From Arthrobacter sp. CJ23 (lineage in GTDB: Bacteria; Actinomycetota; Actinomycetes; Actinomycetales; Micrococcaceae), in the NCBI RefSeq assembly GCF_024741795.1, contig NZ_CP102950.1:744001-808000 (forward strand): a DNA stretch of 64,000 nt, given 5' to 3'. Position 1 is the first letter of the stretch, and each line of letters begins with the position of its first letter. This document shows positions 42,125-50,707 of this stretch, piece by piece. Position numbers and translations under genes: made by a program. Below the pieces are notes generated by a model. The model saw only the letters and a list, made by a program, of their open reading frames with translations. It made no database searches and had not been told where the DNA came from.

Positions 42125-42140
42125 AACTGACCGGTCAGTT
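42125..42140. promoter_or_regulatory. TetR operator, perfect 16-bp palindrome
   Basis: AACTGACCGGTCAGTT is a perfect palindrome 46 bases before the ATPase start. It is the usual size and type for TetR-family sites, and the operon's last gene is a TetR regulator. Confidence 0.7.
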
Positions 42141-42196
42141 CAAATAGATCCGCGCGAACGGGCACGTGAGGCCCTGGAATTGCCGGAATTGGGGCC

Positions 42197-42928
42197 TCAA
42201 ATGTCCGCTCGCGCCGTGCCCGCTCGCGCCCTGGTCGGCCCGAAGCCCCGGCGCAGGAGGACGAGTCCGAGGACGAGGCACCACAGGACCGTCCCGACGA
42301 TGGATGCCATGCCCAGCACCCAGAGGATGTCGTCGCCGGGCAGGAGTCCCAGCGCCCCGAGGATGCTGCTCACGATGCGGAAGGCAGGCAGGACCCCGAG
42401 GATGCAGAGAGGCAGCGGGAGGGCCTTCGTCCGGAGGCCGATCAGGCTCAGCCCGACGGCCCACAGGCAGAGCGCCAGGATGCCGCCGATCAGGACCGCC
42501 TGGCTGACCACCTGCGCCGCAAGGTAGGCACCCTCGCCCCACTCCGGCCTGAGGCCGGCCATGTGGAGCAGCGGACCGGACGAGCCGATCCGGACCCCGC
42601 CGCCGAACAGGAAGAACGCTGCCGCGAAGAGGCCAAACGTCGATGTGGCCCGCAGCCCCACCGCACCCGATGATGGCGCCAGCAGTGATCCCACAAGCTG
42701 CGCCACCGCCAGCACGGCAACGGTCAGGCTGGCGGCCATCACGATCAACATGGTGCCCGCCTGGATGAAGACCTCGGGATGCTGCTGGATGAACGCGACC
42801 ATCAGCGCAGGGTCATCCGTGTCCTCGAAACCCAGTCGCTGCGGCGTGCCTTCCAGGACGAACCAGACGATGCTGGCCAGGGCGAAGACGATGGTCGAAA
42901 ATGCTGCTGCCCTGGTGGTGCTTCTCAC
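42197..42928 (-). CDS. Membrane protein, DUF4386-like (243 aa)
   Basis: The protein has six to seven membrane helices (AAAFSTIVFALASIVWFVLEG; AGTMLIVMAASLTVAVLAV; ATSTFGLFAAAFFLFGGGV; LCILGVLPAFRIVSSIL; IVGTVLWCLVLGLVLL). The arrangement resembles DUF4386. The function is not recognised. It is monocistronic. Confidence 0.65.
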   Translation of the reverse strand: MRSTTRAAAFSTIVFALASIVWFVLEGTPQRLGFEDTDDPALMVAFIQQHPEVFIQAGTMLIVMAASLTVAVLAVAQLVGSLLAPSSGAVGLRATSTFGLFAAAFFLFGGGVRIGSSGPLLHMAGLRPEWGEGAYLAAQVVSQAVLIGGILALCLWAVGLSLIGLRTKALPLPLCILGVLPAFRIVSSILGALGLLPGDDILWVLGMASIVGTVLWCLVLGLVLLRRGFGPTRARAGTARADI

Positions 42929-42968
42929 GATGCCTCCCTGTCCGTCCGCGCCGGGGCCAGCCCCGCGA

Positions 42969-44429
42969 TCAGAGCCCGTATTTTTCCAGCAGCCGCAGCC
43001 ACACCTCGCTCAACGTGGGGAAGGATGGCACCGCGTGCCACAAGCGGTCCAGGGGTACCTCGCCCACGATCGCGATGGTGGCGGCGTGCAGCAGCTCGGC
43101 CACGCCGGGCCCGGCAAAGGTGGCGCCCAGGACCACCTTGCGGTCTTCATCGACCACCAGCTGCGCCCAGCCCTTGTAGCCGGAGGAATACAACTGGGAG
43201 CCGGACACATTGATGGGCAGTTCCACGGAGGTGGCGTTGATCCCGCGGAGCAGGGCCTGTTCCAGCGAGGGCCCCACAGAAGCCACCTCGGGATCGGTGA
43301 AGACCACGCTGGGGATGGCATGCTCGCTGGCGGTCTGCACCACGGGACTCCACGGCTGCGGGGCGCCATGCATCTTGCCGGCGGCGCGGGCAACGATCGC
43401 GTCCCCGGTGGCCCGGGCCTCGTACTTTCCCTGGTGCGTGAGCAGGGCCTTGCCTGCGGCGTCGCCGGCAGCGTACAGCCAGAGGCCGCTGGTTCCGTCG
43501 CTGGCGGCGCCCTCCACAAGCCCGGTCGAGTCCGTGGTCAGCCGCAGCGGCTTGTCATTGAGGGCCTCGACGCCCACGTTTTCGAGGCCGAGGTTGGCCA
43601 AGGCAGGGTGCCGTCCGGCCGCGACCAGGAGCTGCTCGGCGATCAGGGTCTTCCCGTCGCCCAGCGTCACGGTGAGGGTGCCGTCGTCGTTCTTTGCTAC
43701 CCGCCGGGTGTCGGTATTCGGGTGGAGGTCCACGCCGTCTGCCCGCAGCCCCGCCGCCACCAGGTGCGCGGCTTCCTCCGGGTAGGTGCGCAGCAGGCGG
43801 CCGCGGGCCACCAGGGCCACATCCGCCCCAAGCCGCGCAAAGGCCTGTGCCAGCTCGACGCCGGCCACGCCGCCGCCCAGCACGATGAACCGGTCCGGGA
43901 TGCTGCGCGCAGAGGTGGCCCCGCGCGTTGTCCAGTAGGGGACCTCGCCGAGGCCTTCGATGTCCGGGATGGTGGGCTTTGAGCCTGTTGCGAGCACGAC
44001 GGCGTGGGTTGCCTTGAGCGCGTAGCTGTTGCCGTCCAGGCCGTCCACCTGGACCTCGCGGGGGCCGGTGATGCGCCCGCGCCCGCGGATGAGTGCGATG
44101 CCCGTGTCTTCAAGCCATTTCACCTGGCTGTGGTCCTGCCAGCGGGCGGTGAACCAGTCCCGGTGCTTCAGCGCGGCGTCGGCGTCCAGGGTTTCGGTGA
44201 TGGCCTCGGCGGCGCCGGGCACCAGCTGGGCCGCGTGCAGCGCGGAACCGGGCCGGAGCAGTGCCTTGGAGGGGATGCAGGCCCAGTAGGAGCATTCGCC
44301 GCCGACGAGTTCGGCCTCGATCACCACCGCCGTCAGCCCGCCCCGGACCACACGGTCCGCGACGTTTTCGCCCACGGCGCCCGCGCCGATCACAATGACA
44401 TCGAATTCCCGGGAACTCTCCGCAGCCAT
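42969..44429 (-). CDS. Class I pyridine nucleotide-disulfide oxidoreductase (dihydrolipoamide dehydrogenase-like)
   Basis: The 486-residue flavoprotein has FAD site VIVIGAGAVGENVADRVVRGG, redox disulfide in GGECSYWACIPSKALLRPG (Cys-x4-Cys), NAD site FIVLGGGVAGVELAQAF, and LYAAGDAAGKALLTHQGKYEA. The C-terminal dimer domain is present but the usual HPT(H)PT ending is replaced by AVPSFPTLSEVW. It is the mercuric reductase/Lpd-like actinobacterial group; the partner substrate is unknown. Confidence 0.85.
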   Translation of the reverse strand: MAAESSREFDVIVIGAGAVGENVADRVVRGGLTAVVIEAELVGGECSYWACIPSKALLRPGSALHAAQLVPGAAEAITETLDADAALKHRDWFTARWQDHSQVKWLEDTGIALIRGRGRITGPREVQVDGLDGNSYALKATHAVVLATGSKPTIPDIEGLGEVPYWTTRGATSARSIPDRFIVLGGGVAGVELAQAFARLGADVALVARGRLLRTYPEEAAHLVAAGLRADGVDLHPNTDTRRVAKNDDGTLTVTLGDGKTLIAEQLLVAAGRHPALANLGLENVGVEALNDKPLRLTTDSTGLVEGAASDGTSGLWLYAAGDAAGKALLTHQGKYEARATGDAIVARAAGKMHGAPQPWSPVVQTASEHAIPSVVFTDPEVASVGPSLEQALLRGINATSVELPINVSGSQLYSSGYKGWAQLVVDEDRKVVLGATFAGPGVAELLHAATIAIVGEVPLDRLWHAVPSFPTLSEVWLRLLEKYGL

Positions 44430-44529
44430 GGGGACAGCCTACGCCCGGATGCGGCGTTGTGAGGCCTGCTCTACGTGCTCCCAGCGTTGCCGGGCCCGTA
44501 GAGCGGACCCCGCAACGCGACGCGGGACA

Positions 44530-45216
44530 TCAGCCGTGCATCGCACCCTTGAACCAGCCGGTGATGCTGGCCGGGTGGGTGATGGCGGTGCCGACGACGA
44601 CGGCGAACGCGCCGGCGTCGAGTGCCTGGCGGGCGTGCAGTGGGGTGTGGATGCGGCCCTCGGCGATGAGCGGCTTGCCGAGCTCGGCGCCGGCGATCTC
44701 CGCCAGCAGTTCAAGGTCCGGGCCTTCGGTCTTGGGACGCTCGCCCGAATAGCCGGCAAGGGTGGTGCCGATCAGGTCCGCACCGGCCTCCACTGCGGCC
44801 ACGGCGTCGTCGTAGGAGCCGCAGTCGGCCATGACCAGGGCGTGCGATCCGGCGTGGATGCCGTCAACTGTCTGCTTGAGGCTCAGCCCGTCCGGGCGGG
44901 CGCGGCGCGTGCCGTCCACCGCCACGATGTGCGCGCCGGCGTTGGCCACCGCGAGGGCATGGCGGAGCGTGGGGGTGATGAAGACGCCGTCGTGCCCGTC
45001 CTTCCAGAGCCCGATCACGGGGACCTCGACGGCGGTGCGGGTGAACTCCACATCGGCCAGCCCCTGCACGCGGATCGCCGCGGCGCCGCCGATGACTGCC
45101 GACGCCGCCACCTGCCCCGTGGTGCGGGGATCGCGCATGGGCTCGCCCGGGTAGGCCTGGCAGGAGACGATCAGCTGGGAACGGAGGGCCTCGAGGCCTT
45201 CGGGGGTCAGGATCAT
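44530..45216 (-). CDS. nanE: N-acetylmannosamine-6-phosphate 2-epimerase
   Basis: The 228-residue TIM-barrel enzyme has LIVSCQAYPGEPMRDP at the N-terminus, AVDGTRRARPDG, VMADCGSYDDAVAAVEAGADLIGTTLAGYSGE, and LIAEGRIHTPLHARQALDAGAFAVVVGTAITHP, all of which are NanE signatures. It turns ManNAc-6-P into GlcNAc-6-P. It follows nanK by 23 bases. Confidence 0.93.
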   Translation of the reverse strand: MILTPEGLEALRSQLIVSCQAYPGEPMRDPRTTGQVAASAVIGGAAAIRVQGLADVEFTRTAVEVPVIGLWKDGHDGVFITPTLRHALAVANAGAHIVAVDGTRRARPDGLSLKQTVDGIHAGSHALVMADCGSYDDAVAAVEAGADLIGTTLAGYSGERPKTEGPDLELLAEIAGAELGKPLIAEGRIHTPLHARQALDAGAFAVVVGTAITHPASITGWFKGAMHG

Positions 45217-45239
45217 GGGGTCTCCTCAGGTATTCGTGT

Positions 45240-46202
45240 TTACTTCAGTACAAGTTTGGCCGCGCCCACAATGGCCGCGGTATTGCCCAGCGTGGCCCGC
45301 CGCACGGGGACGGCCGCGAGCGGGGCAAGCAGTTCTTCGCGCAGGGCGCGTTCCATGGGCGTCCACCACATGTCGCCGGCATCGGCCAGGCCGCCGGACA
45401 CCACCACGGTCTCCGGGTCCAGGATGTTGATGAGCCCGCCCACGGCCTGCCCGGCTGCGGCGGCGCCCACGCCGATCGCGCGGACCGCGGCAGCGCTGTC
45501 CAGGGAGGTGCCGGCCGCATCGCCGTCGTGCGCCAGACCAAACACGGCACGCGTGTCCGGAACATCGGGGGAGCCGCCGAAGCGGAGGAAGGATTCGTAA
45601 ATGGCGGGGCCGGAGGCAATTGCCTCGACGTGCCCCGCATGCCCGCACACGCACGGGAGGGCTGTGCCCTCGTGATGCGCGTACGGCGAGGCGAAGTGCC
45701 CCACATGCCCGCCCACAAAGCGGTGGCCCAGGACCGGCGCGCCGCCCAGCACAAAGCTGCCGCCCACGCCCGTTCCGAACGCCACCATGAGCGAACTCGA
45801 GGACCCCGCAGCCGCACCCAGCCACGCCTCGCCCAGGGCATGCGCGTGCACATCATTGACGGCCTTGACGTCCCCGCCGGCCAAGCCCAGCCGCTGCGCC
45901 AAGCCCGCGGTCAGCTTGGTCCCGGTCCAGCCCAGGATCGCGTCGGTCGCCGAAACAACGGTCCCCTCCGCAGCATCAATGACCCCGGCCGAGCCGATGC
46001 CAACGCCCCCGACGTCCATCCCTTCGCCCGCGGCCCGCTGCATGAGCCGGGAGACGAGTCCCGCCGTCGCATCCAGAATGGCCTCGCCGCCGTCCCGGTT
46101 CAGCGTGGGGATCTGCTCCGTGAACACCACGGCCCCGTCGGCAGCCACAACGCCGGCAGCAGTCTTGGTCCCCCCAAGATCAACACCGATCACGTACGTC
46201 AT
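45240..46202 (-). CDS. nanK: ROK-family kinase, probable N-acetylmannosamine kinase
   Basis: The product is 320 residues from ATG at 46202. ATP site GVDLGGTKTAAGVV and AFGTGVGGSFVLGG, then GHVGHF with ROK His. The zinc motif reads C-x-C-G-x-x-G-H where most ROK proteins have a final Cys. Context between nanA and nanE points to ManNAc phosphorylation; glucokinase is the alternative by sequence alone. Confidence 0.83.
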   Translation of the reverse strand: MTYVIGVDLGGTKTAAGVVAADGAVVFTEQIPTLNRDGGEAILDATAGLVSRLMQRAAGEGMDVGGVGIGSAGVIDAAEGTVVSATDAILGWTGTKLTAGLAQRLGLAGGDVKAVNDVHAHALGEAWLGAAAGSSSSLMVAFGTGVGGSFVLGGAPVLGHRFVGGHVGHFASPYAHHEGTALPCVCGHAGHVEAIASGPAIYESFLRFGGSPDVPDTRAVFGLAHDGDAAGTSLDSAAAVRAIGVGAAAAGQAVGGLINILDPETVVVSGGLADAGDMWWTPMERALREELLAPLAAVPVRRATLGNTAAIVGAAKLVLK

Positions 46203-46790
46203 GCTTGTCCTCCGAAGTCGTTCTGTCTGCGGTTGCAGTTCTGGTTTTTGTTGCGGTGCTGTCGGGGTCACGTTAGTCCGGGTTGGGACAGCGCGTAAGG
46301 ATCATTTCGCCGGCGCTTAGACACCTCCCGGCGCCGTTCTCCGGTCGCTGGGCGACCTACGAACGGCTCTGGTCGGCGATGCGCGCCTACACGAAACGAT
46401 CCTTGCGCGCTTTGGCCGTTCGGCTCACCTGCGGCATCGCATCGCCGTCCGCCGAACCGAAGCGATGCCGACGAGTGATAGGGACAAGCCCGACTACGTG
46501 CTAACGGCGCCAGCGAGACGTTTTGCCTCCCGCAGGTGGGCTTGCCGCCTGTCCCGAAGGTGACATGCTCAGCTGAGTGTCGGAGGGGCTGTTTTGCGTA
46601 GTCCCGCATCGCCGACCAGCGCCGCGTGGACGTCGCCCAGCGACGGGAATGCGGCGGAGGAAGGTGTCTAAGGGACGGCAAAATGGCCCCTGCGACACGA
46701 CCCGGCCACGGATACCCACTCAAGGCGACGGGCTGAGACGCGACCGGGCCTGCCGCATGGTCTCGGCAGGCCCGGTTGCGTCGGGGGACC
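46203..46790. other. Intergenic region between nanA and nanK
   Basis: A 588-base gap interrupts an otherwise compact operon. Nearly all of it is the inverted repeat element described separately. Short frames on both strands (46283-46504 +, 46268-46723 -) show no codon bias or start signals and are not called as genes. A hairpin GCGACCGGGCCTGCC / GGCAGGCCCGGTTGC-like pair near 46737-46781 follows nanA and may be its terminator. Confidence 0.55.
46303..46685. repeat. Imperfect inverted repeat element between nanA and nanK
   Basis: Left arm 46303-46397 and right arm 46591-46685 are inverted copies. Over the inner 81 bases (46317-46397 against 46591-46671) 64 match, with uninterrupted runs such as TCGCTGGGCGAC and CTGGTCGGCGATGCG. 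The 190-base centre carries short inverted stretches of its own. No transposase gene lies inside. It looks like a mobile intergenic repeat (MITE or REP/BIME type). Translation of both arms gives similar peptides, but no real gene is apparent. Confidence 0.7.
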
Positions 46791-47720
46791 TTAGATCAGG
46801 CCGTTGCGCTCCAGGATGACCTTGACCGCGGCGGTCTCGTCCTCATCCAGGGAGAGCATCGGTGCGCTCATGACATTCGTCTTGATGATGCCCATGAGCT
46901 GCAGGGCGGTCTTGAAGGCGCCCAGGCCCGCGGCGTTGCCGGACATGCGGCCGGCCTTGGGCGTGTAGACGATCTCGAAGACATCGGCCAGGCGGTCCTG
47001 CTCGGCGGCGGCCTGGGCCCAGTCGCCGGCAACAGCAGCGTCGTACAGGCGGCGGTAACCGGCCGGGTCAACGTTGCCGAGGCCCGGAACAACGCCCTGG
47101 GCGCCGCCAAGGAGGGCGCCGTCCACAACCACTTCGTGGCCGGTGAAGATGTCGAAGTTGGGGATGTCCTTGGCGGCCAGCAGCAGCTGGCGGAAGGAGA
47201 CGTCGTCGCCGGAGGAGTCCTTCACACCGGCAATGACACCCTCGCGGCCCAGCTCCACCAGCAGCTCGGTGGGCAGCTTGAAGTGGGTGCGCACCGGCAC
47301 GTCGTAGGCGAAGACCGGGACGTCCACGGCGGCGGCGATGGAGCGGAAGTGCGTGCCGTTCTCCTGGGCGTTGGAGATGGCGTAGTACAGGCTGGTGGCG
47401 ACGATGGAGTCGGCACCGAGGGCGATGACGCGCTGGGCTTCTTCGATGACGCGGTTGGTGGTCTGCTCAACGGCGCCCACGATCACCGGCACCTGGCCTG
47501 CGTTCACGCCGGCCACGGTCTGCACCACAAGGTCGCGCTCGGCGTTGGTCATGTGGGTGACCTCGCCGGAGGAACCCAGCACGAAGAGGCCGCTGACGCC
47601 GCCGTCGAGCAGGTGCTTGGTGACATTTTCCAGCGACGGCACGTCGATGGCGCCTTCGGCGGTGCGGGGGGTCACGACGGGCGGGATGACGCCCTGGAAA
47701 CGGGTAGCGACGGTGGTCAC
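46791..47720 (-). CDS. nanA: DapA-family aldolase, probable N-acetylneuraminate lyase
   Basis: The 309-residue TIM-barrel Schiff-base aldolase has FVLGSSGEVTHMTNAER (GSSGE in place of the GTTGE of DapA), YDVPVRTHF with the catalytic Tyr region, and GVKDSSGDDVSF with the Schiff-base Lys. DHDPS-type residues for aspartate semialdehyde are not obvious. Location with nanK, nanE and a transporter favours Neu5Ac cleavage to ManNAc and pyruvate. Another 2-keto acid aldolase is possible. Confidence 0.83.
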   Translation of the reverse strand: MTTVATRFQGVIPPVVTPRTAEGAIDVPSLENVTKHLLDGGVSGLFVLGSSGEVTHMTNAERDLVVQTVAGVNAGQVPVIVGAVEQTTNRVIEEAQRVIALGADSIVATSLYYAISNAQENGTHFRSIAAAVDVPVFAYDVPVRTHFKLPTELLVELGREGVIAGVKDSSGDDVSFRQLLLAAKDIPNFDIFTGHEVVVDGALLGGAQGVVPGLGNVDPAGYRRLYDAAVAGDWAQAAAEQDRLADVFEIVYTPKAGRMSGNAAGLGAFKTALQLMGIIKTNVMSAPMLSLDEDETAAVKVILERNGLI

Positions 47721-47768
47721 GTGTACTCCAAATATTGATGGTTGGACGAAAACTTCTTGAGGGGGAGG

Positions 47769-48584
47769 CTAGATGTGGAGCAGGCTCGGCGCGGCGCCCA
47801 GCAGCTTCTTGGTGTAGTCGTTGCTGGGGTTGTCGAAGACCTGGCTGGCTGTGCCCTGCTCGACGATCTTGCCGAAGTACATGACGCAGATGCGGTCCGA
47901 GACGTAGCGGACGGTCTGGATGTCGTGTGAGATGAACACCATGCCCAGGTTCAGCTGGGTCTTCAGGTCGGACAGCAGGTTCAGGACCTGGGCGCGGACG
48001 GAGACGTCCAGGGCCGACGTCGGTTCGTCCGCCACGATGATGTCCGGGTCCAGTGCCAAGGCTCGGGCGATTGCCACGCGCTGGCGCTGGCCGCCGGAAA
48101 CCTGCGACGGCGTTACCTCGGACGCGGACTGCGGCAGGCCCACCAGGGCCAGCAGCTCCTTGACCTTGGCCGTACGGGAGGCCGCGTTGCCGATGCCGTG
48201 GATCTGCAGCGGGTCCGTGAGGATGTCCTGGATGGTCATGCGCGGGTTCAGCGCCGTGGCCGGGTCCTGGAACACCACGGACACGGAGCGGCCGAACGCC
48301 TTGCGCATGCGGGCGTTCCGCTTGATGGCGGGCTTTCCGTGGAAGAGGACCTCGCCCGACGTCGGGGTCTGCAGTCCCACCAGCACGGAAGCAAGTGTGG
48401 ACTTGCCGCAGCCGGACTCACCCACGATGCCGACAGTTTCGCCGCGGCTGATGGTGAAGTCGACGCCGTCGACGGCCTTGACGATGTTCGGCCGGAACAG
48501 GCTGCCCGTGCGGGCGTGGTGGTAGACCCTGACATCCTTGAGCTCGATGACCGGCTTTGAGTCTTGCTGCATGGACTGACTCAC
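47769..48584 (-). CDS. Peptide/sialate-type ABC transporter ATPase (DppF-like)
   Basis: The 271-residue ATPase has Walker A GESGCGKSTLASVLVG, signature VSGGQRQRVAIARAL, Walker B DIIVADEPTSALD. It belongs to the oligopeptide (OppF/DppF) ATPase group. It overlaps the fusion gene by ATGA and is the second ATPase of the importer. It lies upstream of nanA. Confidence 0.9.
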   Translation of the reverse strand: MSQSMQQDSKPVIELKDVRVYHHARTGSLFRPNIVKAVDGVDFTISRGETVGIVGESGCGKSTLASVLVGLQTPTSGEVLFHGKPAIKRNARMRKAFGRSVSVVFQDPATALNPRMTIQDILTDPLQIHGIGNAASRTAKVKELLALVGLPQSASEVTPSQVSGGQRQRVAIARALALDPDIIVADEPTSALDVSVRAQVLNLLSDLKTQLNLGMVFISHDIQTVRYVSDRICVMYFGKIVEQGTASQVFDNPSNDYTKKLLGAAPSLLHI

Positions 48585-50704
48585 TTTGCGTCCTCCTTCA
48601 GGTGGCTCGCCCAGTAGTGGTCGGCATCCCCGCCTCCGGCGGATGAAACGGAGGTGAGGACCAGCTTCTGGCTGGGGTCGGCGTCGGACCGCAGCGAACG
48701 TGCGGCGAAGCGGTCGCCCGCGGCGAAGTCGCGCGGGGACGGGACGGTGCCGGGGATCTGGTGCAGGCGGACGGCGTCGGCCTCGATGGAGAGGACAGCG
48801 CCGAGCAGGCCGCGGGTGTACTCGTGCTGGGGGTTCTGCAGGAGTTCGGAAGCCTGTGCGGATTCCACCACCTGGCCGGCGTACATGACCGTGATGCGGT
48901 GGGCCAGGGAGGCCACCAGGGCAAGGTCGTGGCTGACGAAGACCATGGCGAAGCCGAGCTGCTCGCGCAGTCCATTGAGGAGGTCCACAACCTGCTTCTG
49001 GACGGTAACGTCCAGGGCGGTGGTGGGCTCATCGGCCACCACGATCTTCGGCGAGCGGGACAGGGCCATGGCGATCAGCACGCGCTGGCGCTGGCCGCCG
49101 GAGAGTTCGTGCGGGTAGCTGGCGAGCGTCCGGACGGGATCCAGCTTGACCAGTTCCAGCAGCTCCGTGGGGGTCTTGCGGCCGCCGCGCTTGGTCAGCT
49201 GCTCCATCTGGTCCTTGATCTTCATGGACGGGTTCAGGGAGCTCAGGGCGTCCTGGTAGACCATGGCGATCTGCTCGCCGCGCAGGCCCTGGTAGGCCTT
49301 GACGTCGCTGTGATGGATGGACGGGTCCAGGAGTTCTTTGCCGTCGAACTTGATGGAACCGCTGATCTGCGCGGTCTTGGGCAGCAGGCCCATGACGGCG
49401 AGGGAGGTGATGGACTTGCCGCAGCCGGATTCGCCCACCAGGCCCATGGTCTCGCCTTCGCGGACCGTGAAGGAAACGTTGTCCACGATCGCGGTGTCGC
49501 CGAAGCGGCCCGGGAAGCGGATGGACAGGTTCGTGACCTCGAGGACGTTGCGGGCGCCGGCCGGGACCTGGGAGAGGCGGTCGGTGCGCTTGGCCTCGAT
49601 GGCGGCCAGCAGCTCCAGTTCCTTGTCCAGGAGCAGGTGCGGGTTGGCCGCGGCCAGCTTCGGGTCGGCGAGAACGCCGGCGTCGTTGTAGTCCTCGTCG
49701 GAGAGGGCATCCCCGGCGGCCGTGCGGACGGCGTCGAGCTCGTGCTCTTCCACCACGGAGGGCTGGGCCACGGACGTGGCGATCTCGGTGTCGATGGCGG
49801 CACCGGCAACGGCGGCGGCGGAACCGTCGTCGTCCTTCACCACGGGCGCCTTGCGCAGCTTCGGGTTCACCATGGCGTCGGTAAGGCCCTCGGCCAGGAT
49901 GTTCAGGGACAGCACGGTCAGCAGGATGGTCACACCGGCGAACGTGGTGGCCCACCAGCCGCCGGACAGGACCAGGTTGCGCCCGTAGGAGATCACGTTG
50001 CCCCAGGACGGTGCAGGATCCTGCACGCCTGCGCCCAGGAAGGACAGCGAGGCTTCCAGGATGATGGCATCGGCCACCATGACCGTTGCGAACACCAGAA
50101 CCGGAGCGGCTGTGTTGCGGACAATGTGCTTGAGCAGGATGTAGAAGCGGCCGGCACCGATCACGCGCTCGGCACGGACGTAGTCTTCGCCGTACTGGGA
50201 GAGCACGTTGGCGCGGACCACGCGGGCAAGCTGCGGGGTGTAGATGATGGCGATCGCAATGATGATGGTCGGAACCGAGTTGCCGAAGGCGGCCAGCAGC
50301 ACGGCGGCCAGGGCGATGCCCGGGAACGCCATCAGGATGTCCATGAGACGCATGATGATCTCGTTGACGGACTTGCTGGACGTGGCGGCGAAGGAGCCGA
50401 GGAGGGCACCGACGAGGATGGCCAAGGCCACGGCGCCGAGGCCGATCATGAGCGAGGACTGGGCGCCGAAGAGCAGGCGCGAGAAGATGTCGCGGCCCAG
50501 GCGGTCGGTGCCGAAGAAGTGCTCGGCCCCCGGTGCGGTTGCCGGGATGAACGTCTCCAGCGGGTCGTGCGGGGCGATGACCGGGGCGAAGACGGCCGCG
50601 AGGACGATCATGATGAGGAAGAGGAGGGCGATGCGGGAGCCCCAGGGCAGGGCCTTGAAACGGATGCCCGGGGCACTCAGCCGTTCAGCAAGCTTGCTAC
50701 GCAT
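48581..50704 (-). CDS. ABC transporter permease-ATPase fusion (DppC-DppD type)
   Basis: This 707-residue fusion joins a DppC-like permease (about 1-300; HFFGTDRLGRDIFSRLLFGAQ, DILMAFPGIALA, EASLSFLGAGVQ) to a DppD-like ATPase (about 400-680; Walker A GESGCGKSITSLAVMG, signature LSGGQRQRVLIAMAL, Walker B KIVVADEPTTALD), with an acidic linker of about 90 residues between. Corynebacterium glutamicum SiaG is described with the same permease-ATPase organisation. It probably forms a sialic acid importer with the neighbouring genes. Confidence 0.88.
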   Translation of the reverse strand: MRSKLAERLSAPGIRFKALPWGSRIALLFLIMIVLAAVFAPVIAPHDPLETFIPATAPGAEHFFGTDRLGRDIFSRLLFGAQSSLMIGLGAVALAILVGALLGSFAATSSKSVNEIIMRLMDILMAFPGIALAAVLLAAFGNSVPTIIIAIAIIYTPQLARVVRANVLSQYGEDYVRAERVIGAGRFYILLKHIVRNTAAPVLVFATVMVADAIILEASLSFLGAGVQDPAPSWGNVISYGRNLVLSGGWWATTFAGVTILLTVLSLNILAEGLTDAMVNPKLRKAPVVKDDDGSAAAVAGAAIDTEIATSVAQPSVVEEHELDAVRTAAGDALSDEDYNDAGVLADPKLAAANPHLLLDKELELLAAIEAKRTDRLSQVPAGARNVLEVTNLSIRFPGRFGDTAIVDNVSFTVREGETMGLVGESGCGKSITSLAVMGLLPKTAQISGSIKFDGKELLDPSIHHSDVKAYQGLRGEQIAMVYQDALSSLNPSMKIKDQMEQLTKRGGRKTPTELLELVKLDPVRTLASYPHELSGGQRQRVLIAMALSRSPKIVVADEPTTALDVTVQKQVVDLLNGLREQLGFAMVFVSHDLALVASLAHRITVMYAGQVVESAQASELLQNPQHEYTRGLLGAVLSIEADAVRLHQIPGTVPSPRDFAAGDRFAARSLRSDADPSQKLVLTSVSSAGGGDADHYWASHLKEDAK

Positions 50705-50707
50705 GAG

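Noticed and set aside
46268..46723. Arg-rich 151-residue frame on the - strand between nanA and nanK
   Set aside because: It is made by the inverted repeat arms; composition is unlike a folded protein and no start signal exists.
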